Assembly: GCF_041088075.1 (NCBI RefSeq) | Contig: NZ_JBGCVY010000014.1 | Span: 1-64,000, forward strand | Length of the DNA: 64,000 nt | Source: Mucilaginibacter_A sp041088075 | GTDB lineage: Bacteria; Bacteroidota; Bacteroidia; Sphingobacteriales; Sphingobacteriaceae | Direction: 5' to 3' | In this document: positions 33,742-41,356 of the stretch, piece after piece | Numbering within the stretch: the first letter of the stretch is position 1 | Layout of the letters: each line of letters opens with the position of its first letter | Notes under the pieces: model-generated | Databases searched by the model: none | What the model saw: only the letters and a program-made list of their open reading frames with translations | Told to the model about the DNA's origin: nothing | Made by a program: the position numbers and the translations under genes

Positions 33742-34209
33742 ATGAGAAAGTCAAAACCAAAAAAGAGAATCATCCTTCCTGATCCAAAGTTCAATGATAC
33801 TTTGGTTACCAGGTTTGTAAATAACATGATGTATGACGGTAAAAAATCTACCGCTTATACTATTTTTTATGATGCCGTAGAACTGGTAGAAAAACGGACA
33901 AGCGAAAGCGGTTTGGATACTTGGAAAAAAGCATTGAACAATGTAATGCCTGCTGTTGAAGTGAAATCCCGCCGTGTTGGTGGCGCCAACTTCCAGGTGC
34001 CTACAGAAGTTCGCCCGGAGCGTAAAATTGCTTTAGGCATGAAATGGCTGATCAGCTATTCCCGTCGTCGCGGAGAAAAAACGATGATGGAGAAACTGGC
34101 CGGCGAGATCATTTCTGCTGCAAAAGGCGAAGGCGCAGCCGTGAAAAAGAAAGAAGATACGCACAAAATGGCCGAAGCCAACAAAGCGTTCTCTCATTTC
34201 AGATTTTAA
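33742..34209 (+). CDS. rpsG: Ribosomal protein S7
   Basis: 155 residues; FNDTLVTRFVNNMMYDGKKS and ARRVGGANFQVPTEVRPERK-type sequence (SRRVGGANFQVPTEV) identify S7, which nucleates the 30S head. A strong Shine-Dalgarno AGGAGG at 33728-33733 precedes the ATG by eight bases, unusual for Bacteroidetes. It lies 19 bases after rpsL. Confidence 0.97.
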   Translation: MRKSKPKKRIILPDPKFNDTLVTRFVNNMMYDGKKSTAYTIFYDAVELVEKRTSESGLDTWKKALNNVMPAVEVKSRRVGGANFQVPTEVRPERKIALGMKWLISYSRRRGEKTMMEKLAGEIISAAKGEGAAVKKKEDTHKMAEANKAFSHFRF

Positions 34210-34233
34210 TTAAATTAGATTACACAGATTGAT

Positions 34234-34281
34234 AAAAGATTACACCGATTGTTTGATTTAGAATAATCGGTGTAATCTTTT
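34234..34281. repeat. 17-base inverted repeat between rpsG and fusA
   Basis: AAAAGATTACACCGATT (34234-34250) and AATCGGTGTAATCTTTT (34265-34281) are perfect arms. A related AGATTACACAGATT lies just before, at 34218-34231. Similar AATCxGTGxAATC words recur downstream of fusA at 36520-36562. It could form a strong hairpin in the mRNA leader of fusA. Confidence 0.7.
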
Positions 34282-34309
34282 ATAAAATCAGAGAAATCAA
34301 ATAGAAAAA

Positions 34310-36412
34310 ATGTCAAGAGATCTTAAATATACAAGAAATATTGGGATTGCCGCCCACATTGATGCCGGTAAAACCACTACTACCGAGCGTATCCTGTACT
34401 ACTCGGGCGTAAGCCACAAAATCGGTGAAGTGCATGAAGGTGCTGCAACGATGGACTGGATGGCACAAGAGCAGGAGCGTGGTATCACCATAACTTCGGC
34501 AGCTACCACCGTAAACTGGAAATACCGCAACAACACTTACCATATCAACATCATTGATACACCGGGGCACGTAGATTTTACCGTTGAGGTAAATCGTTCT
34601 TTGCGCGTATTGGATGGTTTGGTGTTTTTGTTTTCTGCTGTTGATGGTGTAGAACCGCAATCAGAAACCAACTGGCGCCTGGCTAACAATTACAATGTGC
34701 CGCGTATCGGTTTCGTTAACAAAATGGACCGTTCCGGTGCCGACTTCTTAAAAGTTGTAAAGCAAGTTCGTACTATGTTGGGCAGCCACGCAGTTCCCTT
34801 ACAAATCCCGATTGGTGCCGAAGAAGGATTCCAAGGTGTGGTTGATTTGATCAACTTCCGTGGTATTGTTTGGAACGAGCACGATAAAGGAATGACTTTT
34901 ACCGAAGTGCCAATCCCGGCTGATTTGGTAGAAGAAGCAACCGAATGGAGAGAGAAATTACTGGAAGCTGTTGCAGAATTCGACGATACATTGATGGAGA
35001 AATTCTTTGATGATCCGGCAAGTATTACCGAACGCGAAGTTTTAGATGCTTTACGTCAGGCTACTTTGTCTGGTAAAATTGTTCCGATGACTTGCGGTTC
35101 ATCTTTCAAAAATAAAGGTGTACAAACAATGCTGGATTATGTGATGGAATTGTTGCCTTCGCCTTTGGACTCTAAAGGTGTTGTAGGTACAAATCCAAAC
35201 ACAGGTGCAGAAGTTTTGGTAAAACCAGATGAAAAAGAGCCTTTTGCAGCTTTGGCGTTTAAAATTGCAACCGATCCTTTCGTAGGCCGTTTGTGCTTTA
35301 TCCGCGTTTACGCAGGTAATCTGGAAGCAGGTTCGTATGTGTACAACGCACGTTCAGAAAATAAAGAGCGTATTTCGCGTATCTTCCAAATGCACGCCAA
35401 CAAGCAAAACCCAATCCCGAACGTAGGTGCCGGTGATATTGCTGCGGTTGTTGGTTTTAAAGATATCAAAACAGGTGATACACTTTGTGATGAGAAAAAC
35501 CCGATCGTTCTGGAATCTATGAACTTCCCTGAGCCGGTTATCGGTTTAGCTATCGAGCCTAAAACACAGGCCGATGTAGATAAATTAGGTATGGCTTTAG
35601 GTAAACTGGCCGAAGAAGATCCGACTTTCCGTGTTAATACCGATGAAGAAACAGGCCAAACCGTTATTTCAGGAATGGGCGAGCTTCACTTGGATATCAT
35701 TATGGACCGTTTAAAACGCGAGTTTAAAGTTGAAGTTAACCAAGGTGCGCCGCAGGTTTCTTACAAAGAAGCGATCACGGGTACAACCCAGCACCGCGAA
35801 ACTTACAAGAAACAAACTGGTGGCCGTGGTAAGTTTGCTGATATACAAATCATCATCTCTCCAAACGATGAAGGTAAAACAGGTTTACAGTTTGTGAATG
35901 AAATTTCAGGCGGTTCTATCCCGCGTGAATTTATCCCATCCGTAGAAAAAGGTTTTGCTGCTGCAATGACAAATGGTGTTTTGGCAGGTTATCCGTTGCA
36001 GGATATGAAAGTCCGTTTAATTGACGGTTCTTTCCACGCAGTTGATTCGGATGCTTTATCGTTTGAAATTTGTGCACGTTCTGCTTATCGCGAAGCATTG
36101 CCAAAATGTAAACCGGTTTTGATGGAGCCGATCATGAAGATCGAAATTTTAACTCCGGAAGAAAACATGGGTGATGTAATTGGTGATATGAACCGTCGTC
36201 GTGGCCAGCTGTTAGGTATGGATTCCCGTGCAGGTGCACAGGTTATCAAAGCAACTGTTCCGCTTTCAGAAATGTTTGGTTATGTAACGCAATTGCGTAC
36301 CATCACTTCCGGCCGTGCAACTTCTACGATGGAGTTTGACCACTACGAACCAGCGCCGCGCAACGTGCAAGACGAAGTTATTGCCAAATCAAAAGGAAAA
36401 GTTCACGCATAA
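34310..36412 (+). CDS. fusA: Elongation factor G
   Basis: 700 residues. The G1 motif is AHIDAGKTTTTERILY, G2 lies in RGITITSAATT, G3 is DTPGHVDFTVEV and G4 NKMDRSGAD. Domains II-V follow, ending in a short KGKVHA tail. It drives translocation of the ribosome. It is separated from rpsG by about 100 bases holding an inverted repeat, and lies in the usual str order without tuf. Confidence 0.97.
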   Translation: MSRDLKYTRNIGIAAHIDAGKTTTTERILYYSGVSHKIGEVHEGAATMDWMAQEQERGITITSAATTVNWKYRNNTYHINIIDTPGHVDFTVEVNRSLRVLDGLVFLFSAVDGVEPQSETNWRLANNYNVPRIGFVNKMDRSGADFLKVVKQVRTMLGSHAVPLQIPIGAEEGFQGVVDLINFRGIVWNEHDKGMTFTEVPIPADLVEEATEWREKLLEAVAEFDDTLMEKFFDDPASITEREVLDALRQATLSGKIVPMTCGSSFKNKGVQTMLDYVMELLPSPLDSKGVVGTNPNTGAEVLVKPDEKEPFAALAFKIATDPFVGRLCFIRVYAGNLEAGSYVYNARSENKERISRIFQMHANKQNPIPNVGAGDIAAVVGFKDIKTGDTLCDEKNPIVLESMNFPEPVIGLAIEPKTQADVDKLGMALGKLAEEDPTFRVNTDEETGQTVISGMGELHLDIIMDRLKREFKVEVNQGAPQVSYKEAITGTTQHRETYKKQTGGRGKFADIQIIISPNDEGKTGLQFVNEISGGSIPREFIPSVEKGFAAAMTNGVLAGYPLQDMKVRLIDGSFHAVDSDALSFEICARSAYREALPKCKPVLMEPIMKIEILTPEENMGDVIGDMNRRRGQLLGMDSRAGAQVIKATVPLSEMFGYVTQLRTITSGRATSTMEFDHYEPAPRNVQDEVIAKSKGKVHA

Positions 36413-36576
36413 AAATTAAAACTGATTGCACTGATAGTTTATGTGATTTCACAGATTATCAGTGTAATTCTAAAAGTAATCAAAACAACCGTTCCTAATA
36501 AATAGCTCTTAGGACGGCAATAAAATCAGTGAAATCATCTTAAATCGGTGAAATCATTCAAAACAAAAAAACAAAA
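36413..36576. repeat. AATCxGTGxAATC-type repeats between fusA and rpsJ
   Basis: AATCAGTGAAATC at 36525-36537 and AATCGGTGAAATC at 36544-36556 are near-tandem copies of the words seen before fusA. ACAGATTATCAGTGTAATTC at 36452-36471 and CTGATTGCACTGATAG just before it are weaker copies. No gene is seen in the gap. Confidence 0.6.
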
Positions 36577-36882
36577 ATGAGCCAAAGAATCAGAATCAAA
36601 TTAAAATCTTACGATTACAACTTGGTAGATAAATCTGCCGAGAAAATTGTAAAAACTGTAAAGCCAACCGGTGCTGTTGTAAGCGGACCGCTGCCTTTGC
36701 CAACTGAAAAAAGAATTTTCACTGTTTTGCGTTCGCCACACGTGAATAAAAAAGCACGCGAGCAATTTCAATTATGCTCTTACAAACGCTTGCTTGATAT
36801 TTACAGCTCCAACTCCAAAACAGTGGATGCGTTGATGAAATTAGAATTGCCAAGCGGTGTTGAAGTAGAGATCAAAGTATAA
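36577..36882 (+). CDS. rpsJ: Ribosomal protein S10
   Basis: 101 residues. IRIKLKSYDYNLVDKSAEKI, GPLPLPTEKRIFTVLRSPHV and KKAREQFQLCSYKRLLDIYS are diagnostic. S10 acts in the 30S head and in NusB-linked antitermination. In most bacteria rplC follows directly; here a terminator and about 2.9 kb of other genes intervene. Confidence 0.97.
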   Translation: MSQRIRIKLKSYDYNLVDKSAEKIVKTVKPTGAVVSGPLPLPTEKRIFTVLRSPHVNKKAREQFQLCSYKRLLDIYSSNSKTVDALMKLELPSGVEVEIKV

Positions 36883-36971
36883 GTACTTCTTTTATCCATA
36901 AAAAAGATCGTTCCCGAAAAGGAAACGATCTTTTTTGTTTTATGCTGATTTTATGCCGATAAAAGAAGTAT
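36883..36971. repeat. Doublet of the dispersed repeat carrying a terminator
   Basis: The left arm is GTACTTCTTTTA, followed by TCCATAAAAAA. The centre has a hairpin with AGATCGTTCCCG. The right arm is ATGCCGA, then TAAAAGAAGTAT (36960-36971). The same layout recurs at 37298-37387, on the other side of the antitoxin-like gene. Confidence 0.82.
36899..36936 (+). terminator. Terminator after rpsJ
   Basis: AAAAAAGATCGTTCC and GGAAACGATCTTTTTT pair with a mismatch around CGAAAA and continue into a T-tract. It lies 16 bases after the rpsJ stop, within the repeat doublet, and marks the end of the str transcript. Confidence 0.85.
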
Positions 36972-37003
36972 TCACTTTGTGTCATGATTTTAATATATTT
37001 GTT

Positions 37004-37210
37004 ATGATGGAAACCTACATTGTACATCCAACAGAAGAGCAAAAAAAACTTGTTTTGGACTTTTTCAAATCTTTAAATATCTCCTATGAAAAAGATGATA
37101 CTTTACCAGTTCATGTTTTAGAAGGTATTAAAAGAGGCCAGGAAGATATCAAAGCTGGCCGAACGGTTTCTTTGGAAGAGTTTAAGAAAAGCTTATCTAT
37201 TTCTAAATAA
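37004..37210 (+). CDS. Orphan antitoxin-like small protein
   Basis: A 68-residue protein starting at the double ATG of 37004/37007: METYIVHPTEEQKKLVLDFF, then VHVLEGIKRGQEDIKAGRTV and SLEEFKKSLSISK. It resembles DUF2683-type or RelB-like antitoxins of Bacteroidetes by its length and the VHPTEEQ start. No toxin gene follows before the next repeat. A frame open to 36935 adds residues from within the repeat and is unlikely. Confidence 0.65.
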   Translation: MMETYIVHPTEEQKKLVLDFFKSLNISYEKDDTLPVHVLEGIKRGQEDIKAGRTVSLEEFKKSLSISK

Positions 37211-37297
37211 AAGAATACACAATTGTTTTTTCTCAGGAAGTGTTCTTTCTCAGGAAGCAATTGTTTCTTTCAAACCAAATTATTAAAAAGTCATCTC

Positions 37298-37387
37298 ATA
37301 CTTCTTTTATCCATAAAAAAAGATCGTTCCCGAAAGGAGGCGATCTTTTTTGTTTCAACACCAATTTTTACCCGATAAAAGAAGCAT
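37298..37387. repeat. Second doublet carrying a terminator
   Basis: ATACTTCTTTTA (37298-37309), TCCATAAAAAAAGATCGTTC, then ACACCAATTTTTACCCGA before exact TAAAAGAAGCAT (37376-37387). About 60 bases agree closely with 36883-36945, so the antitoxin-like gene is bracketed by direct copies. Confidence 0.85.
37313..37350. terminator. Terminator inside the second doublet
   Basis: AAAAAAAGATCG pairs with CGATCTTTTTT around TTCCCGAAAGGAGG, with an inner CC/GG pair. It separates the antitoxin-like gene from the convergent coiled-coil protein gene and may serve both. Confidence 0.75.
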
Positions 37388-37389
37388 CA

Positions 37390-38085
37390 TCAATATTCCG
37401 GGTTTCCGGTAATTTCTTCCAGTTTGTTTCTAACCGTTTGCAAATCGCGCGACAGTTTTTTCTCTTTGTCGTTGGCTTTGGTTTTATAGCCTTTGTATTC
37501 TTCCTCCAGTTCGTTGTACAATTTGGTGCGGTAATGTGCCTCACGCCTTGCACTTGCCGAAAGGAAAATGACGGTAGCCGCCAAAGCGCCAAGTGCAATC
37601 ACCAAACCCCACATAATGGTATTGTAAGTGGTTTTGGCAACCGGCATCCCTAAAAAACTAATACTGTTGATTTGTGCATTGGTAGCGTTTAGGCTTTGTT
37701 CTTTAGTATTTACATCCGTTTGCAAATCATTCAAAGTTTTGCTTTGTGCCGATAGTTTGTGTTGTAAAGCAGCTAAACTGTTGCGCTGGATGCGCAAACT
37801 ATCCTGCACGCTTTTATAAAAAGCGTCAATCATCGGTTGCTGATAACGATAAACTTTGCCCGAAATAAAATTATATTGCCCTTTTAAACTTTTGTCCAAA
37901 CTTACACCTATTGGCGCAGTGGCAGAAGGTTGTGCCGGATTTGTCGGGTTGGTTTTTTGCAAATACGCTTTTGCAGCCACCGGCACTTTTGGTTTGGCCC
38001 TTGCCGAATCTTGTGCGTAAGTAGTTGAAAGTATAGTAGATAACAGAATTACCTGCAATAAACGGAGCCCTGATTTTAAGTGCAT
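37390..38085 (-). CDS. Exported coiled-coil membrane protein of unknown function
   Basis: About 231 residues. A signal peptide (LRLLQVILLSTILSTTYAQ) is followed by a Pro/Ala-rich stretch, a long coiled coil (DSLRIQRNSLAALQHKLSAQ), one transmembrane segment (IMWGLVIALGALAATVIFLS), and a basic, helical C-terminus (EEEYKGYKTKANDKEKKLSR). I do not recognise a family. The start is uncertain: the ATG at 38085 gives a clean signal peptide, while the frame is open to 38181. The 38085 start codon lies in a degenerate repeat arm. Confidence 0.65.
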   Translation of the reverse strand: MHLKSGLRLLQVILLSTILSTTYAQDSARAKPKVPVAAKAYLQKTNPTNPAQPSATAPIGVSLDKSLKGQYNFISGKVYRYQQPMIDAFYKSVQDSLRIQRNSLAALQHKLSAQSKTLNDLQTDVNTKEQSLNATNAQINSISFLGMPVAKTTYNTIMWGLVIALGALAATVIFLSASARREAHYRTKLYNELEEEYKGYKTKANDKEKKLSRDLQTVRNKLEEITGNPEY

Positions 38086-38213
38086 AAAAGAAGCTTTGGT
38101 TTGGGTAAACATTTTCAAATTAAACAATGCCATTATAACAAAAATATAGTATTCAATGCAAACGAATATTAACATCGGCATTAAAATAACTTAAACGTAA
38201 TTAACTTAGCCGC

Positions 38214-39473
38214 ATGGTAATCGGATTTATAGGTTTAGGCGATATGGGCAAATTGTATGCAAAAGCTTTTGCACAGCAGGGTTTAGAAGTTTGCGGAACT
38301 GATTTGCCGCACAATTTTGAACGTTTGTGCGAAGAATTAAACCCGCACCAAATTGAAGTGCTTATAGACGGAAGGGAAACCGCACAAAAAAGCGATCTGC
38401 TGATCTTTTCTGTAGAAGCAGAAAAAATCAAAGAAGTGGTGGCGCGTTACGCGCCTTATGCAAAAACTGGTGCAATTGTAGCAGGCCAAACATCGGTAAA
38501 GCACCCGGAGGTTGCTGCTTTTGAAGAGTTTTTGCCTTCAGATGCCCAAATTATTACCATTCACGCACTACATGGGCCGGGTTTTATACCAAAGGGACAA
38601 AAGCTGGTCGTGATTCCGCACCGCTGTGATCAAAAAACATATCAAACATTGGTGGATGTGCTGCTGCTTTTGGAAGTAAACCTGGTAGAAATGGAAGATT
38701 ACCATCAGCATGATAAAATCGTTGCCGACACCCAAGCTGTTACCCATGTTGGTTTTGAAAGTATGGGAACAGCTTGTGCCACGGCAGGTTTCTATCCCTG
38801 GGAAAATGCTGCTTACATTGGCGGGATTGATAATGTAAAAATCCTGATCATGCTGCGTATTTTCAGTTACAAAGCACACGTTTATGCCGGCGCAGCCATT
38901 TTAAACCCTTACGCCAAGCAGCAGGTAAAGCAATATGCGGTTTCTGAATCCGAGTTATTCAAGCTGATGATCCAGGAAGATGAAAAAGAGCTGCGTAAGC
39001 GTTTGTATAAAGCGCGCGATTTTGTTTTCCACGAAAGCCAGACACCCATTTTACTGGACGACAGCATTATGAAAGAGTTTTCGCTGTCTGTCAATTCCCA
39101 TCTTCGGAAACCAAACTCCCATTTAAGTTTGTTAAGCATGGTTGATGCCTGGAACAAATTGCAGGTAAACCCTTACGATAATTTAATTTGCCAAACGCCG
39201 CCTTTTCGTTTGCGTTTGGGCATTGCCGAATATTTATTTAAGAATGAAGATTTGCTGGAAGAATCCATCGAAACAGCTTTGTACGATAAAAGTATCCGCG
39301 GCGATGATTTGGAGTTTCATTCTGCCGTGCGCGATTGGTCGGCCATTGTAAATTACAGCGACATGGATGGTTACAAACTGCATTTCAACCACACCCAAAA
39401 CTTTTTTAAAGACAGGTTGGAGCACGGCCGCCAGCAAAGTGCAGAATTGATAAAAAGGTTAATGAAAGATTGA
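38214..39473 (+). CDS. tyrA: Prephenate dehydrogenase of the fungal TYR1 type
   Basis: A 419-residue NAD(P)-dependent enzyme. The Rossmann motif is IGFIGLGDMGKLYAKAFA. HALHGPGFIPKGQ, DKIVADTQAVTHVGFESMG, FYPWEN, NVKILIMLRIFSYKAHVYAG and NPYAKQQVKQYA agree, by my memory, almost block for block with yeast prephenate dehydrogenase TYR1, including its long C-terminal half (DDLEFHSAVRDWSAIV). It makes 4-hydroxyphenylpyruvate for tyrosine. Typical bacterial TyrA proteins are shorter and diverge. It lies in the interruption between rpsJ and rplC. The family call is strong; the route of acquisition is inference. Confidence 0.85.
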   Translation: MVIGFIGLGDMGKLYAKAFAQQGLEVCGTDLPHNFERLCEELNPHQIEVLIDGRETAQKSDLLIFSVEAEKIKEVVARYAPYAKTGAIVAGQTSVKHPEVAAFEEFLPSDAQIITIHALHGPGFIPKGQKLVVIPHRCDQKTYQTLVDVLLLLEVNLVEMEDYHQHDKIVADTQAVTHVGFESMGTACATAGFYPWENAAYIGGIDNVKILIMLRIFSYKAHVYAGAAILNPYAKQQVKQYAVSESELFKLMIQEDEKELRKRLYKARDFVFHESQTPILLDDSIMKEFSLSVNSHLRKPNSHLSLLSMVDAWNKLQVNPYDNLICQTPPFRLRLGIAEYLFKNEDLLEESIETALYDKSIRGDDLEFHSAVRDWSAIVNYSDMDGYKLHFNHTQNFFKDRLEHGRQQSAELIKRLMKD

Positions 39474-39505
39474 GGACACGTTTAGATTCTGTCATAAAGT
39501 TTGTG

Positions 39506-39599
39506 ATGCTTCTTTTATGCCTGTAAATTTTGTTTTTGGATATCGTCCTGGTACAAAAAGTACATTGTGTCAATGATTTTTAGGTGATAAAAGAAGCAT
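39506..39599. repeat. Inverted doublet of the dispersed repeat (94 bp)
   Basis: Exact ATGCTTCTTTTA (39506-39517), then TGCCTGTAAATTTTG; the right arm is ATGATTTTTAGGTGA, then exact TAAAAGAAGCAT (39588-39599). It lies 32 bases after tyrA. Confidence 0.87.
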
Positions 39600-39701
39600 A
39601 TAAAATAAGTCGGATGAAATTTAAAAAAGCTCTAAAATTGATACTGTTTTTATCGTCCTAAAAAAAGTTTATAAACCCTTAAAAATTTCTTTTGTAACTA
39701 T

Positions 39702-39731
39702 TTGATAATTAATCAAACATTCCTATCTTTG
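39702..39731 (+). promoter_or_regulatory. Promoter of the rplC-rplQ block
   Basis: TTG at 39702-39704 (within TTTG) and TATCTTTG at 39724-39731, separated by 19 bases, an exact match to the Bacteroidetes consensus. The leader to rplC is about 70 bases long and contains a small hairpin, CGAAGC and GCTTCG, at 39761-39780. Confidence 0.78.
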
Positions 39732-39806
39732 CCGTCCCGAAAAGGGGAAGAATGTCTTGAACGAAGCCCTACTGCTTCGATGGACAACAACAAATTAATT
39801 AAGAAA

Positions 39807-40424
39807 ATGTCAGGAATTATTGGTAAAAAAGTAGGAATGACCAGCATTTTCGATGAAACAGGGAAAAACATTCCTTGTACCGTAATCGAAGCTGGCCCCT
39901 GTGTAGTTACACAGGTTAAGTCTGTAGAAACAGACGGATATGCTGCTGTTCAGTTGGCATACGCAGAAAAGAAGGAAAAAAATACTTCCGGGCCGTTAAA
40001 AGGCCATTTTTCTAAGGCAGGAACCACGCCAAAGAAAAAACTGGTTGAATTCAAAACTTTTCCGGATCAAAAATCATTAGGTGATACCATTACTGTTGAG
40101 CTATTTGCAGCCGGAGACTTTGTAGATGTTGTAGGAACATCCAAAGGTAAAGGTTTTCAAGGGGTTGTAAAACGTCATGGTTTTGGTGGTGTGGGTATGC
40201 AAACGCATGGCCAGCACAACCGTTTGAGGGCTCCTGGTTCATTAGGTGCTTCTTCTTGGCCTTCACGTGTATTTAAAGGCATGCGTATGGCGGGTCAAAC
40301 CGGTAACAGCCGTGTGAAAGTTCAAAACCTGGAAGTATTAAAGGTTTATAACGAACAGAATTTATTGGTGGTAAAAGGTTCAATACCTGGTGCTAAGGGT
40401 TCATTTGTAATTATCGACAAATAA
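39807..40424 (+). CDS. rplC: Ribosomal protein L3
   Basis: 205 residues, starting with MSGIIGKKVGMTSIFDETG. GFQGVVKRHGFGGVGMQTHG and RAPGSLGASSWPSRVFKGMR are diagnostic. L3 is an early 50S assembly protein. The frame is open upstream to 39702 but that part is promoter and leader. First gene of the block; its stop shares a base with the rplD start (TAATG). Confidence 0.97.
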   Translation: MSGIIGKKVGMTSIFDETGKNIPCTVIEAGPCVVTQVKSVETDGYAAVQLAYAEKKEKNTSGPLKGHFSKAGTTPKKKLVEFKTFPDQKSLGDTITVELFAAGDFVDVVGTSKGKGFQGVVKRHGFGGVGMQTHGQHNRLRAPGSLGASSWPSRVFKGMRMAGQTGNSRVKVQNLEVLKVYNEQNLLVVKGSIPGAKGSFVIIDK

Positions 40425-41053
40425 TGGAAGTAGTTGTATTAAATGTTTCAGGACAAGAAACTGGTGCCCGGGTGCAGCTTCCTGATTCGGTATTTGGCGT
40501 TGAACCTAATGATCATGCCATTTATTTAGACGTAAAACAATACCTGGCCAATCAACGCCAGGGAACACATAAAGCTAAACAGCGCAACGAAATTGCAGGT
40601 TCTACCCGTAAAATTCATAAACAAAAAGGAACCGGCGGCGCACGTGCCGGTAGTATCAAATCGCCTTTGTTTAATGGTGGTGGCCGTGTATTTGGTCCGC
40701 AGCCGCGCGATTACAGTTTTAAGCTGAACAAGAAATTAAAATCACTGGCCCGTAAATCTGCTTTGTCATACAAAGCGCAAGACAACCACATTGTGGTGTT
40801 GGAAGATTTCAACTTTGATTCGATCAAGACCAAAAACTACATCAATTTAGTTGCCGGTTTAAATTTTACTGACGAAAAAACTTTACTGGTTCTTCCGTCA
40901 GCTAACAACAACATTTATTTATCAAGCAGAAATATCAAAAAAGCAAAAGTAATCACAGCCGATCAGTTAAACACTTATGATGTGTTAAACGCAGGCAGGC
41001 TTTTGTTGACTGCGAGTTCTGTTAAAACTTTGGAGGAAGCATTAGCTAAGTAA
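40424..41053 (+). CDS. rplD: Ribosomal protein L4
   Basis: 209 residues. KQRNEIAGSTRKIHKQKGTG and GARAGSIKSPLFNGGGRVFG form the loop that reaches the peptide exit tunnel. In other bacteria L4 represses its own operon; a comparable leader structure here is not proven. Starts on the last base of rplC. Confidence 0.96.
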   Translation: MEVVVLNVSGQETGARVQLPDSVFGVEPNDHAIYLDVKQYLANQRQGTHKAKQRNEIAGSTRKIHKQKGTGGARAGSIKSPLFNGGGRVFGPQPRDYSFKLNKKLKSLARKSALSYKAQDNHIVVLEDFNFDSIKTKNYINLVAGLNFTDEKTLLVLPSANNNIYLSSRNIKKAKVITADQLNTYDVLNAGRLLLTASSVKTLEEALAK

Positions 41054-41054
41054 T

Positions 41055-41348
41055 ATGGAAATCCTAAAGAAACCTTTGCTTACGGAAAAAGTAACCAAGT
41101 TAACAGAAAAGTTAAACCGTTATGCTTTCATTGTTGATCCTAAATCCAATAAAATACAGATAAAAGGAGCAATTGAAGCCATGTACGGCGTAAATGTAGA
41201 AGCTGTAAACACGATGCGTTACGAGGGTAAACTGAAAAGCCGCAATACAAAAGCAGGTTCTGTTTCCGGCAGGCCTTCAAAGTATAAAAAAGCTGTTGTT
41301 ACCTTGAAAGATGGCGAAACAATTGATTTTTACAGTACTAATATCTAA
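41055..41348 (+). CDS. rplW: Ribosomal protein L23
   Basis: 97 residues. ILKKPLLTEKVTKLTEKLNR and YAFIVDPKSNKIQIKGAIE match. L23 sits at the tunnel exit and docks trigger factor and SRP. One base separates it from rplD. Confidence 0.96.
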   Translation: MEILKKPLLTEKVTKLTEKLNRYAFIVDPKSNKIQIKGAIEAMYGVNVEAVNTMRYEGKLKSRNTKAGSVSGRPSKYKKAVVTLKDGETIDFYSTNI

Positions 41349-41356
41349 TTAAGAAA

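Noticed and set aside
37240..37653. Open frame of 137 codons on + overlapping the coiled-coil protein gene
   Set aside because: It runs through the terminator and repeat doublet and antisense to a better gene with signal peptide and membrane segment.
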